Positions 8,991 to 16,998 of a stretch of 36,491 nucleotides of DNA are shown piece by piece. Each line of letters starts with the position of its first letter. The first letter of the stretch is position 1. The stretch lies in NCBI GenBank assembly GCA_041488295.1, contig JBGPOZ010000018.1, forward strand, positions 1-36,491, written 5' to 3'. The notes under the pieces are model-generated. The model made no database searches, was not told the origin of the DNA, and saw nothing but the letters and a program-made list of their open reading frames with translations. This DNA comes from URHD0088 sp041488295. GTDB lineage: Bacteria; Pseudomonadota; Alphaproteobacteria; ATCC43930; CGMCC-115725. A program made the translations under genes and the position numbers.

Positions 8991-9068
8991 TGGGCCACTC
9001 CCAAGGTTGTTCGCGCCGTCGGTGAGCATCCGGCGGTCGCATTGGAGATTGTTCCCCTCCTGCCGCGG

Positions 9069-9096
9069 TTGACTTCCGCGTCGGTGCATCTATAGC
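9069..9096 (+). promoter_or_regulatory. Candidate promoter of the aldo/keto reductase gene
   Basis: TTGACT (9069-9074), a 16-nt spacer and TATAGC (9091-9096) form a reasonable sigma-70 promoter in the 216-nt divergent region between the exported protein (start 8990, minus) and the reductase (start 9207, plus). It would give a leader of about 100 nt. No other gene was seen in this gap. Confidence 0.5.
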
Positions 9097-9206
9097 ATTT
9101 TTCGCTAGCCATAAGAAGCTCCTAGGGGATACGGCGCGAAAACGGTCCGGCGGCTTCTCGCGGCAACCACCGGCAAGGCGAGGGAGCCACGGACAAGGAA
9201 GCACCA

Positions 9207-10031
9207 ATGAAATTCGTCACTATCAAGGGGACGCGCGTGCCCGCGCTCGGCTTCGGCACTTGGCAACTGAGGGGGCGGACCTGCGTCGATGCAGTGAAGG
9301 ATGCGCTGGCGATCGGTTATCGTCACATCGACACGGCGCAAGTCTATGGCAACGAGAGCGAGGTCGGCGAGGCGCTCCGCAATTCACGCGTGCCGCGCGG
9401 CGACATCTTCCTCACGACCAAAGTGGCGCCGGGTCAGCTCGCCGCCTCCGCCGTCCGCCGCAGCACCGAGGAGAGCCTGCGCAAGCTCGACGTCGATCAC
9501 GTCGATTTGCTGCTGATCCACTGGCCGACGCGCGACGTTCCGCTCGCCGAGACGTTGGGTGCGTTCGCCGCGCTGCGCCAAGCCGGCAAGACACGGTTCA
9601 TCGGCGTCAGCAATTTCACCGTCGCTCATTTGCGCCAGACCGTCGAGGAGCACAGCGCCGACATCCTGTGCAATCAGGTCGAATACCACCCTTTCCTCTC
9701 GCAGCGGCCGGTGCTCGACTATCTGCGCCGCCACGACATCATGCTCACCGCCTATACGCCGCTGGGACGCGGCCTCGTGCCGAACGATCCGACGATCGGC
9801 GCCATCGCGAAGAAACACGATAAGACCGCGGCGCAAGTGGCGTTGCGCTGGCTCGTCGATCAGGATGGCGTCTCGGCCATTCCGCGATCGTCGAGCAAGG
9901 CGCATACGGCGGCGAATTTCGCGATCTTCGATTTCGCGCTCGATGGCGAAGACCGGACCGCGATCGACGCATTGCGCGGCAATCGCCGCGTCGTCAACCC
10001 GGCCTGGGCACCCGATTGGGACGCAGCGTAG
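9207..10031 (+). CDS. Aldo/keto reductase (2,5-diketo-D-gluconate reductase type)
   Basis: NADPH-dependent cytoplasmic reductase of the AKR superfamily, 274 residues. The catalytic tetrad is visible: Asp42 and Tyr47 in HIDTAQVYGNE, Lys72 in TTKV and His105 in LIHWPT. Family signatures GVSNFTVAHL, NQVEYHPFL and the C-terminal cofactor segment AIPRSSSKAH are present. The size and sequence resemble DkgB-like AKR5 enzymes, which reduce diketogluconate, methylglyoxal and small aldehydes. ATG 9207 has AAGGA upstream. It is convergent with the YqhA-like gene, 15 nt between stops. True substrate unknown. Confidence 0.93.
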   Translation: MKFVTIKGTRVPALGFGTWQLRGRTCVDAVKDALAIGYRHIDTAQVYGNESEVGEALRNSRVPRGDIFLTTKVAPGQLAASAVRRSTEESLRKLDVDHVDLLLIHWPTRDVPLAETLGAFAALRQAGKTRFIGVSNFTVAHLRQTVEEHSADILCNQVEYHPFLSQRPVLDYLRRHDIMLTAYTPLGRGLVPNDPTIGAIAKKHDKTAAQVALRWLVDQDGVSAIPRSSSKAHTAANFAIFDFALDGEDRTAIDALRGNRRVVNPAWAPDWDAA

Positions 10032-10046
10032 CAGCACAAGGCGCGA

Positions 10047-10550
10047 TCAATGGTTCGTCCGGCTCATGCGGTCCATCGCGGATAGTGCGAAGGCCGTAAC
10101 GAGAAACGTCAGTTGGATGATGACGAGCCACATCAGCTTGTCGTCCGGCATCTCCTCGGCGTCGAGGACGGCGCGCAAGAGATTGATCGAGGAAATCGCG
10201 ACGATCGCGAGAGCGACCTTGAGCTTGATCGAGCCGAAATCGAGCTTGCCGAGCCAAGCGAGGTTTTTCTCGGTCGTGGCGATGTCGAGGGTGGAGATGA
10301 AATTCTCGTAGCTGCTCAGCATGACCATGACGACGAGAGCGGCGACCAGCGCAAGGTCGACGAGCGAGAGCGCGAGAACGATGATCGCCGTGCCACCGAG
10401 GCCGGGAAATGCGAGGGCCGCGTGTAGCAGCTCGCGGAAGAACGCGACCGCGATCATCACGAGAAGCAGGACGAGACCGAGGTAAAGCGGGACCAGCAGC
10501 CATCGGCTGGCGAAGAGCGTCCGCTCGATGAATCGTCCAACACCGTTCAT
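10047..10550 (-). CDS. YqhA/UPF0114 (TIGR00645) family inner-membrane protein
   Basis: A 167-residue integral membrane protein matching the YqhA family, whose function is not established. Typical family sequence is seen: FIERTLFASRWLLVPLYLGL at the N-terminus, MLSSYENFISTL in the middle, WLGKLDFGSIKLKVALAIVA, SSINLLRA, and a last helix LVIIQLTFLVTAFALSAM. Four hydrophobic segments are visible. ATG 10550 (MNGVGRFIERTL) has GGGAGA upstream; longer in-frame versions overlap the DUF1501 gene and are not protein-like. It follows DUF1501 by 43 nt on the same strand and may be co-transcribed with it. Confidence 0.88.
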   Translation of the reverse strand: MNGVGRFIERTLFASRWLLVPLYLGLVLLLVMIAVAFFRELLHAALAFPGLGGTAIIVLALSLVDLALVAALVVMVMLSSYENFISTLDIATTEKNLAWLGKLDFGSIKLKVALAIVAISSINLLRAVLDAEEMPDDKLMWLVIIQLTFLVTAFALSAMDRMSRTNH

Positions 10551-10593
10551 GCAGTCTCCCGCCCAACCCGAGAGCGGATTCCCTCGCGGCCGG

Positions 10594-11895
10594 TCACCCG
10601 TGGCGTGCTGTCGACTGCGGCGCCGCCGCGAAGAGGCCAAGGGGTTCAGGATCGTTGAAGCCAGGAAACGCCGCAGCAGCCGCCGCCCGGCCGCCATGCC
10701 GCCCCAGCACCTCGCGCAGGACGCGCCGGTAGTCCGTCGCGACCGCGAGATCGACGCCTTCGTCGAGCCGGTCGGAGGCAAGGCCCGGCCAAGCGCCATG
10801 AACGCGCCCGCCCGCGACCTGATCGCCGAGCACGGCCATGACGCTGCCGCGGCCGTGATCGGTGCCATTGCTGCGGTTCGACCGCAGGCGGCGACCGAAC
10901 TCGGTGAGGATGACGACCGTCAGACGCGATTGCGATCGTGCGAGGTCGGCATAGAACGCGGCAAGGCCCGCCGAGAGCCGTTGCACCAATCCCTGAAACC
11001 GCCCCGGCTGATATTCATGCGTGTCCCATCCGCCCATATCGACCGTCGCCACTTCGAGTCCGAGGTCCATCTTGGCGAGTTGCGCCACGGCGCGGAGCGG
11101 CCGCGCCACGTCGCCGGCCGGATCGTAGTTGACGCCTGGCGCCGGCTGATAGGGGAGATACTTGCCTTGCGCATCGCGCGGTAGCCGCGCATCGATCGAT
11201 CGCATCGCGCCGAGCGCCGCACGGCCGGCGGCGCCGACCTCACCTGGCGCATCGAGGTAGAGCCGGCCGAGGACCTCGTCGATCTGCGGACCGCCCGCCG
11301 GCGCGAATCCGCCGCCGAGATCGGGCACGGCGAGCGCCGCCGGCCAGCGCGCAAAGGCGCCGCTCGGCGCCGCGCTCGCCGAGATCGCCGCGAGTCCTCC
11401 GGGGTGGAGCGCGGCGAGATAGCGCGCAAGCCAGCCCTCTTGGGTTCGCGACAAGGAACGCGCATCGGCGACGCCGCGCTCGATCATGTCGGTCGCGACG
11501 AAGTGGCTGCGCGTTCCATCGGTCAGCCCGGCGGCGTGAATGACCGCGAGATGGCCGGCATCGTAAAGTTCCGCGAGGCCTTTTGCCGCCGGATGCAGGC
11601 GAAAATCGATCTTTGCCGTGCCATGCCGGAGCGGGTGACCGGCATCGGCGCCGTCGACGGAGATGCGCAGATCGGAGCCGCGCGCCGCAATGAAGTCCGG
11701 ATCATCCGCCGGCGAGACGAGATTGAGGCCGTCGCAGCCGCCGCGCAGGTGAAAGACGACGAGCAAGCCGCGCTCGCTCGCCGTCGCGGCGAAAGCGAGG
11801 CGGCGCAGGCCGGGCACGGGTACGAATCCGTCGAGGCCGAGCGCCATCCCGGAGGCTGCCATCGCGCGCAAGACGGTTCGGCGTGTGGCGTTCAT
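10594..11895 (-). CDS. DUF1501 domain protein, Tat-exported
   Basis: A 433-residue member of the DUF1501 family (distant sulfatase/phosphatase-like fold), usually exported and encoded beside a DUF1800 protein. The N-terminus NATRRTVLRAMAASGMALG has a twin-arginine signal. Family segments are GLLVVFHLRGGCDGLNLVSP, AGLTDGTRSHFVATDMIERG, DMGGWDTHEYQPGRF, VVILTEFGRRLRSNRSNGTD and DHGRGSVMAVLGDQVAGG. ATG 11895 was chosen because it places the RR motif at the N-terminus and has GGGAAA upstream. It starts 11 nt after the DUF1800 stop, so the pair is an operon. Biochemical role unknown. Confidence 0.9.
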   Translation of the reverse strand: MNATRRTVLRAMAASGMALGLDGFVPVPGLRRLAFAATASERGLLVVFHLRGGCDGLNLVSPADDPDFIAARGSDLRISVDGADAGHPLRHGTAKIDFRLHPAAKGLAELYDAGHLAVIHAAGLTDGTRSHFVATDMIERGVADARSLSRTQEGWLARYLAALHPGGLAAISASAAPSGAFARWPAALAVPDLGGGFAPAGGPQIDEVLGRLYLDAPGEVGAAGRAALGAMRSIDARLPRDAQGKYLPYQPAPGVNYDPAGDVARPLRAVAQLAKMDLGLEVATVDMGGWDTHEYQPGRFQGLVQRLSAGLAAFYADLARSQSRLTVVILTEFGRRLRSNRSNGTDHGRGSVMAVLGDQVAGGRVHGAWPGLASDRLDEGVDLAVATDYRRVLREVLGRHGGRAAAAAAFPGFNDPEPLGLFAAAPQSTARHG

Positions 11896-11906
11896 GGCAT
11901 TTCCCG

Positions 11907-13496
11907 TCACGCGGTCTGAAATGCGGGAGTCATGGCGCAGAGCGCGGCGATCCGCGCCAGACGCTTTTCGGTGTCGGGCTTGCCGGGATCGCCGATCGGC
12001 AGATCGGGCGGCCACCCCAACCCGGCGATGACCGCCGCCGCCTCAAAAGGATCGCGTTCGCCGAGCATGGTCTCGAGGAACAGCGCGGCCGCGACACGCG
12101 GGGTCGGCGCCGGAACGGCGAGCGTGTGCGGGCGCGCAAAAGTCCCCGTCCCCCACCAATTCTCGGCGATGCCGAGGACGAGGCTCCAGCGCCGCCGCAT
12201 CGCCGAGGTGCCGAGGAAGAGCTGCGCCTCGTCGGGCAATCCCGTCGGCGTCGGCCAGCCGAAGAGACGTTGACCGGCATTGGCGAGTTCGTTCGCGAGC
12301 CCTTCGCTTGGCGTGAGATCGATCGCCATGGCGCGCGCGAAGGCGGCGGCAAGCGCCAGCGGCCGTCGCAGCTTGGCGCCGCGCGCCGCGGCGAAGTCGG
12401 GCGAGAGGAGAATGACGCGCACGACGCGGGCGATCTGATCCGGCGCCGTGCGATTCTTGAACCATTCCGCCATCGCCGCACCGATCAGTTGATCGGACAC
12501 CGCATCGCCGAGGAAGCGGCGGCAGAGCTTCGTTGCGAGGAATCGCGTAGTCGCCGGATGATCGGCGACGAGATCGAGCACCTTGCGGCCATCGACCATC
12601 GCCGCCTGGAAGGCGTCGAACTCGGTCGCCAGCACTCGCTTCTGATACCCGTCATGCCACGATTCGACATAGGCGAACCGCCCGGTCTCGGGGAGCTTGC
12701 GGCGACCGTCGATCGAGGTGCCGTCCTCGATCGTCCAGCCGGTGAAGGCGCGCGCCGCCTCATAGACGTCCTGATCGATGTATCCGGCGGGCTTGCCCTT
12801 GAGCGCGCCCGGCACCTCGCGCCAGCGATCGTAGCGATCGTTGAGGTAGGCAGCGCGGCCGAGCGCGTGCAGCTCGAAGAGCTCGCGCGCGTAGTTCTCG
12901 TTGGCCGCCCCGGCGCGCGACGAGCGATTCGAGAGGTAGTATTGCATCGCCGCGCTGGTCGCCACCGCCTCGAGGAAGACGCGGAAATTGCCGAGGCAAT
13001 GGCGCCGGATCACCTCGCGATCGTAGGCCGGAAGGGCGATCGCGATCTGCTCGCTCGAAAATGCGTCGACATTGAAATGATCGTGCCAGAAGCCGCACAG
13101 GACCTCGCGCAGTTGCCATTTGCTGTGGACGGCCCGCAGGATCGTCGCCGCGATCACCTCGTCGCGCGGCCGCCGCCGCTCGGCACCGTCCATCTCGGCA
13201 CGCCGCGTGATGAGCGGCCAGACCTCCTCGATCGGCTTGTCGAGCGTCGTCAGCGGCCGATTCTCGTCAAGACCCGGCCATTTGTCGTTGTTCGGATATC
13301 TGATGCGGAGCGTCAACCGGTCGAGGCGATCACGGCACGCGGCATCCGCATCATCACGCGGTGCGAGCTGCTCCTCGAGCCACGCGGCAAAGCCGATGCT
13401 TCGCACGGCGGCAACGTCCTCGGGCGTCGCACCGTAGCCCGCGCGCCCCAACGCGGATACGACGAAGTCGGCACCGACAGGCCCGCCGTTTGCCAT
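11907..13496 (-). CDS. DUF1800 domain protein
   Basis: A 529-residue DUF1800 family protein, the usual partner of DUF1501. Visible family sequence includes SALGRAGYGATPEDVAAVRS near the N-terminus, LREVLCGFWHDHFNVDAFSS, ENYARELFELHALGR, DVYEAARAFTGWTIEDG, HPATTRFLATKLCRRFLGD and the C-terminal LFGWPTPTGLPDE. ATG 13496 (MANGGPVGAD) has GGAG upstream; a longer in-frame start has no comparable support. No clear signal peptide is seen, so it may be cytoplasmic or travel with the Tat-exported partner. Function is not established; proposed links of the family to exopolysaccharide or export are not testable here. Confidence 0.9.
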   Translation of the reverse strand: MANGGPVGADFVVSALGRAGYGATPEDVAAVRSIGFAAWLEEQLAPRDDADAACRDRLDRLTLRIRYPNNDKWPGLDENRPLTTLDKPIEEVWPLITRRAEMDGAERRRPRDEVIAATILRAVHSKWQLREVLCGFWHDHFNVDAFSSEQIAIALPAYDREVIRRHCLGNFRVFLEAVATSAAMQYYLSNRSSRAGAANENYARELFELHALGRAAYLNDRYDRWREVPGALKGKPAGYIDQDVYEAARAFTGWTIEDGTSIDGRRKLPETGRFAYVESWHDGYQKRVLATEFDAFQAAMVDGRKVLDLVADHPATTRFLATKLCRRFLGDAVSDQLIGAAMAEWFKNRTAPDQIARVVRVILLSPDFAAARGAKLRRPLALAAAFARAMAIDLTPSEGLANELANAGQRLFGWPTPTGLPDEAQLFLGTSAMRRRWSLVLGIAENWWGTGTFARPHTLAVPAPTPRVAAALFLETMLGERDPFEAAAVIAGLGWPPDLPIGDPGKPDTEKRLARIAALCAMTPAFQTA

Positions 13497-13593
13497 ACTC
13501 TGCTCCGGCCGTTCCGGCGTTCCCGCGAGCCGGACCACGCTTCCCTTCTACGCGTCACCGCGTGGGCGTCATCCCCGAACGTCGCGCCGCGCC

Positions 13594-14841
13594 TCAGCCG
13601 CCCAGCTGCTCGTCGAAGGGGAAGGTCGTCAGCACCTGGCAGCCATCCTCCGTCACCAGCACCTGCTGCTCGAGCTTGACCCCTTCGGTCCCACCCTCGG
13701 CGCCGATATAGCTCTCGATGCAGATCGTCATGTTCGGCGCGAGGACACCGTCATAGCCCGAGCTCGCGATGTCCTGAACGTGCGCGACCTTCGGCCATTC
13801 ATCGCACATGCCGACGCCATGCGCGACGCAGGAGTAACGGTTGGCGGCGTAAGCGTTCGGGATGCGCCATGCCTTCTCGGTCATCTCGGCGAAGGAGAGG
13901 CCGGGTTTCACCAGATCGATGTTGTGGTGGATCTGCTCCATCGCCAAGCCGAAGAGCTTGCGCTGCTCGGGCGAGGCGTTGCCGGGTCCGCAGAAGAAGG
14001 TGCGCGACAGATCGGCGCAATAGCCAAAGGGTCCGATGAGGTCGGTGTCGAAGCTGACGAGGTCGCCCGGCCGAACGACACGGTCGCTCGCTTCCTGGAA
14101 CCACGGATTGGTCCGGCCGCCCGAGGACAGGAGACGGCATTCCATCCATTCGCCGCCCATGCGCAAATTGGTGTCGCTCAAGCTGGCGAAGAGCTCGTTC
14201 TCGGTCACGCCCGGACGCAGCTCCTCACGCATCCGCGCCATGCCCGCCTCGCAGACGGCGATCGCATGGTTCATGCAAGCGATCTCGTCCGCGGATTTGA
14301 TGGCGCGCGCCAGCTCGCACGGCTCTTGCGCATCGTGAATCTCGAGCCCGGCAGCGGTGAGGTGATGGACGCCGAGCGGGTCGATGCGGTCGAAGGCGAT
14401 CCGCCTGTTGCCGCCGCACCGCTCCTTGACGAGCGTCACGATCTCGTCGGCCCAGAGCTTGGCCTTCTCCGCCATGCGATTGCCGGCCGCGAAGAAGAAC
14501 CAGGACCGCGCGGGACGAACCTCGCCGATCGTCTCCAGCCCGTCCGAGAGATGCTCGCAGCCATGAAAATCGAAGATGACGGCCTTACCCTCGGCCGGCA
14601 CGAAGCCGTAGCGCGCCGGGTTGTGCAGGGTCCAGACCGCCATGTTCCGGCTGCCCGTCGCATAGCGCAGATTGATCGGATCGAACAGCACGGCGCCGCC
14701 GTAATCGAGGCGCCGCAACTCTGCCTGGAACCGCGCCATGCGATAACCGCGCAGTCGCGCCATATCGGGCTGCGCGCTGTGGTCGGCGAGACCGAGCCCG
14801 ATCGATTTCCGCGCGCGATGAAGCAGCATCCCTTCCGCCAT
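13594..14841 (-). CDS. M24-fold protein of the DddP (DMSP lyase) type
   Basis: Peptidase-M24-fold metalloprotein, 415 residues, with creatinase-like N-terminal (1-180) and pita-bread C-terminal (185-415) domains. Metal ligands are Asp265 and Asp267 (SFDTD), Asp277 (CADLSRT), His341 (AHGVG), Glu376 (CIESY) and Glu391 (KLEQQ). Tyr336 and Asp347 (HGVGMCD) flank the site. I recall ligands D295, D297, D307, H371, E406, E421 and active-site Y366 and D377 in Ruegeria DddP; all eight are here at a constant offset of 30. Ordinary M24B aminopeptidases have different spacing and lack the extra Asp. ATG 14841 has GGGGAGGG upstream. It lies 33 nt after the BHMT-like gene. DMSP cleavage to DMS and acrylate is therefore possible but unproved; DddP-like proteins in non-marine bacteria may act on other substrates. 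Confidence 0.8.
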   Translation of the reverse strand: MAEGMLLHRARKSIGLGLADHSAQPDMARLRGYRMARFQAELRRLDYGGAVLFDPINLRYATGSRNMAVWTLHNPARYGFVPAEGKAVIFDFHGCEHLSDGLETIGEVRPARSWFFFAAGNRMAEKAKLWADEIVTLVKERCGGNRRIAFDRIDPLGVHHLTAAGLEIHDAQEPCELARAIKSADEIACMNHAIAVCEAGMARMREELRPGVTENELFASLSDTNLRMGGEWMECRLLSSGGRTNPWFQEASDRVVRPGDLVSFDTDLIGPFGYCADLSRTFFCGPGNASPEQRKLFGLAMEQIHHNIDLVKPGLSFAEMTEKAWRIPNAYAANRYSCVAHGVGMCDEWPKVAHVQDIASSGYDGVLAPNMTICIESYIGAEGGTEGVKLEQQVLVTEDGCQVLTTFPFDEQLGG

Positions 14842-14874
14842 GATCGCTTGCCCTCCCCGTTGCGAATTGGCCCG

Positions 14875-15948
14875 TTACGATTTGCCCGCGAGCTTCCCCC
14901 GATACTCGGTGTTCGCCTTGCGAAAGCTCGGATCGGAGCCGAGGACGTAATGCTTCGACATGTCCTCGGTGTACCGGCTCGCCGGCGGCTTGCGGCCGAG
15001 CGCCTCGGCCATGGCGCGGATGTGGTGCGGGCCGGCGCCGCAGCAGACGCCGAGATAGCGCACGCCCAGCGCGACCGCGGCCTTGGTGAACTCGGCGATC
15101 TCCCAGCGATTGCAGGTGAAGGGATCGAGCGCGGTCGGAAACGGCCGCTCGCGCGGCAGGCAATCGCACGAGGGATCGGTGAGCGACTGGAAGTTCGGCT
15201 CTTTTGGCGTCGTCCGATAGGGCACCGGAAGCGCCGCGATCGGCACCGTCACCGCCTTGCGAATCCGCTCGAGCAACGGAAGCATCGTCTTCGGCCCGCG
15301 CGCGCAATTGAGGCCGACGACATCGGCGCCGGCATCCTCGAGCCGCTTGCAGGCGTCGGCGACCGGCCAACCCTCGCGCGTCGCGTCGACCGCGTGGATC
15401 GCCAAGGTGACGACCGCCGGATGCTTCGAGTGCTTCTTGATCATCTCGACCGCAAGCAGCGCCTCGCCGCCATAGCTGTAGGTCTCGCCGACGATGAGAT
15501 CGACACCGGCATCCTCGGCCCAGCCGATCTGCTCCCCGAACTGCCGCCTCACCTCGTCATGCGAGGCGGCGTCCGCGGGCACGTAGACGCTGGTATTGCA
15601 GATGTTGCCGGCAACGAGCGAGCCATGCTTGGCGGCGACATCCTTGGCGATCCTCAGAGCTTGTTTGTTGATCCGCTCGAGATCGCCCTCGCGGCCGATG
15701 AGCCGAAGCTTCTCGCGGTGCGCGTAATACGTGAAGGCCTCGACGACGTCGGAGCCGGCATGGACGAATTCGCGATGGAGTTGCGCCACCAGTTCAGGAT
15801 GGTCGAGCACGACCTCCGGCACGAAAGCGCCGGCCTGGAGATAGCCGCGGCGCTCGAACTCGAAGAGGTAACCCTCGGCGCAAATCACCGGGCCTTCCGC
15901 CAGGCGCTCGAGCAGGCCTGTATTCTTTTCCACCGCAGCCGCCCCCAT
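14875..15948 (-). CDS. Betaine-homocysteine S-methyltransferase-like protein
   Basis: Zinc-dependent cytoplasmic methyltransferase of the homocysteine S-methyltransferase (Pfam S-methyl_trans) family, 357 residues. The three zinc thiolates are in place: Cys215 in VGLNCARGP and Cys302-Cys303 in GVCCGAGPHHI, close to the positions in animal BHMT (217, 299, 300). Other matching segments are HREFVHAGSDVVEAFTYYAH and LIVGETYSYGGEALLAVE. Enzymes of this group move a methyl from glycine betaine, or from sulfonium donors such as DMSP, to homocysteine. ATG 15948 has a strong GGGGAGG site. It heads the pair with the DddP-like gene. Donor cannot be decided by eye. Confidence 0.88.
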   Translation of the reverse strand: MGAAAVEKNTGLLERLAEGPVICAEGYLFEFERRGYLQAGAFVPEVVLDHPELVAQLHREFVHAGSDVVEAFTYYAHREKLRLIGREGDLERINKQALRIAKDVAAKHGSLVAGNICNTSVYVPADAASHDEVRRQFGEQIGWAEDAGVDLIVGETYSYGGEALLAVEMIKKHSKHPAVVTLAIHAVDATREGWPVADACKRLEDAGADVVGLNCARGPKTMLPLLERIRKAVTVPIAALPVPYRTTPKEPNFQSLTDPSCDCLPRERPFPTALDPFTCNRWEIAEFTKAAVALGVRYLGVCCGAGPHHIRAMAEALGRKPPASRYTEDMSKHYVLGSDPSFRKANTEYRGKLAGKS

Positions 15949-16092
15949 CTCGCCTCCCCACGCCGCGATTGCCCGATCGTCGTCAACCTTACGGACATTC
16001 CGGGCCGTTCGTCACGCATTCTTCGCATGATGATCCGCAGCTCGCGCGGCCATGCGTTGGTCGAAGGGCAGCCGAAGACGGCAAAGGCGCCG

Positions 16093-16920
16093 TCAATCCG
16101 TCGCGGCAAAGCGCCGGCGAATGCGGCGCGTCCTTTTTCCGATGCTACGGCCGAGCCGAAAGGCACGGCGGTGCTGGCTCTTCGTCACCTCGCGATCGAG
16201 AAGGGCGAGCGCCGATTCATGAGCGCGGAACGGCACGACCGCTTCCGTCACCCCAGGGCGGCGCGCCGGATCGTAGACGATTGCCATGCCAGACGGCGTC
16301 CCCAGCAACAGCGACCAGCTCAGCCCGGACCGCCGCGCGATTTCTTCGATCCCGGCGCTGAGATCGAACTCATGAACGTCGTGAAAGAGGTAAACGCAGC
16401 CGGGATCGGCATGCGGCCGCAACGCATCGAAGTCACGCACGATCTGCCCGACCTCGTGGTAGCCGTCGATGAAGGCGAATTCGAGCGGCCCCGGCGCGTG
16501 CAGGGAGACGACGCCGGCGACGTCTTGCGGCGACACCGCCTTGACCGCGCGCAGATCGAGCCCCTCCTCCGCCGCGACGGCGTTCGTGAAATCGAGGCCG
16601 TCGAGCGCGTTGCGGTCGAAGCCGGCATCGATGGCGATGGTTCGCGCCTGCGGATTGAGCAGCGCCAGGGCGAAGCTGCTCCAACCCGCCGAATTGCCGA
16701 TGATGAAGATGGTCGCGGGGCGAAAATCCTCGAACAGGCATTCGAGGAAATACACCTCCTGCATGGCAATGCCGAGGCCGTTCGTCAGGCTCCGCCCATC
16801 CCGAATGAACCAGGTGAAATTGGCCTGCGGCAGATTGCCGAAATGACACGGGTTGAGCCCGGTCGAAATCTGGATGCCGCGCTTTTCATAGAGAGCGGTC
16901 AAGCGGCGGAGAATGGGCAT
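16093..16920 (-). CDS. Class I SAM-dependent methyltransferase-like protein
   Basis: A 275-residue protein with a Rossmann methyltransferase layout: motif I region TIFIIGNSAGWSSFALALL (about 67-85), acidic residue after strand 2 (TIAIDAGF), and FAFIDGYHEVGQIVRDFDAL with FHDVH further on, the pattern of the Methyltransf_24 and cephalosporin-hydroxylase-like groups. The C-terminus is arginine-rich. ATG 16920 was preferred to an in-frame TTG three codons earlier. It is on the same strand as the flanking glycosyltransferase and BHMT genes. A role in modifying a glycan or lipid is suggested by the upstream genes only. Substrate unknown. Confidence 0.7.
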   Translation of the reverse strand: MPILRRLTALYEKRGIQISTGLNPCHFGNLPQANFTWFIRDGRSLTNGLGIAMQEVYFLECLFEDFRPATIFIIGNSAGWSSFALALLNPQARTIAIDAGFDRNALDGLDFTNAVAAEEGLDLRAVKAVSPQDVAGVVSLHAPGPLEFAFIDGYHEVGQIVRDFDALRPHADPGCVYLFHDVHEFDLSAGIEEIARRSGLSWSLLLGTPSGMAIVYDPARRPGVTEAVVPFRAHESALALLDREVTKSQHRRAFRLGRSIGKRTRRIRRRFAATD

Positions 16921-16998
16921 GTGAGGCAACGTCGCAGCCTTCGCGGATCGGTCGGCATAAGACCATCGATCGGGCGCAACCGCCAGCGCTAACCCGCG

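Noticed and set aside
11883..13679. A 598-codon plus-strand frame opposite the DUF1800 gene
   Set aside because: Antisense shadow without start signals or domains.
13594..14841. Xaa-Pro aminopeptidase (ordinary M24B) call for the DddP-like protein
   Set aside because: The spacing of the metal ligands and the extra Asp265 fit DddP, not the D-x10-D...H...E...E spacing of aminopeptidase P; peptidase activity is still not formally excluded.
13780..16992. A 1070-codon plus-strand reading frame across three minus-strand genes
   Set aside because: Strikingly long, but the minus strand encodes clear DddP-like, BHMT-like and methyltransferase proteins with ribosome sites. The plus product is low-complexity R/A/D/E-rich and crosses intergenic DNA.
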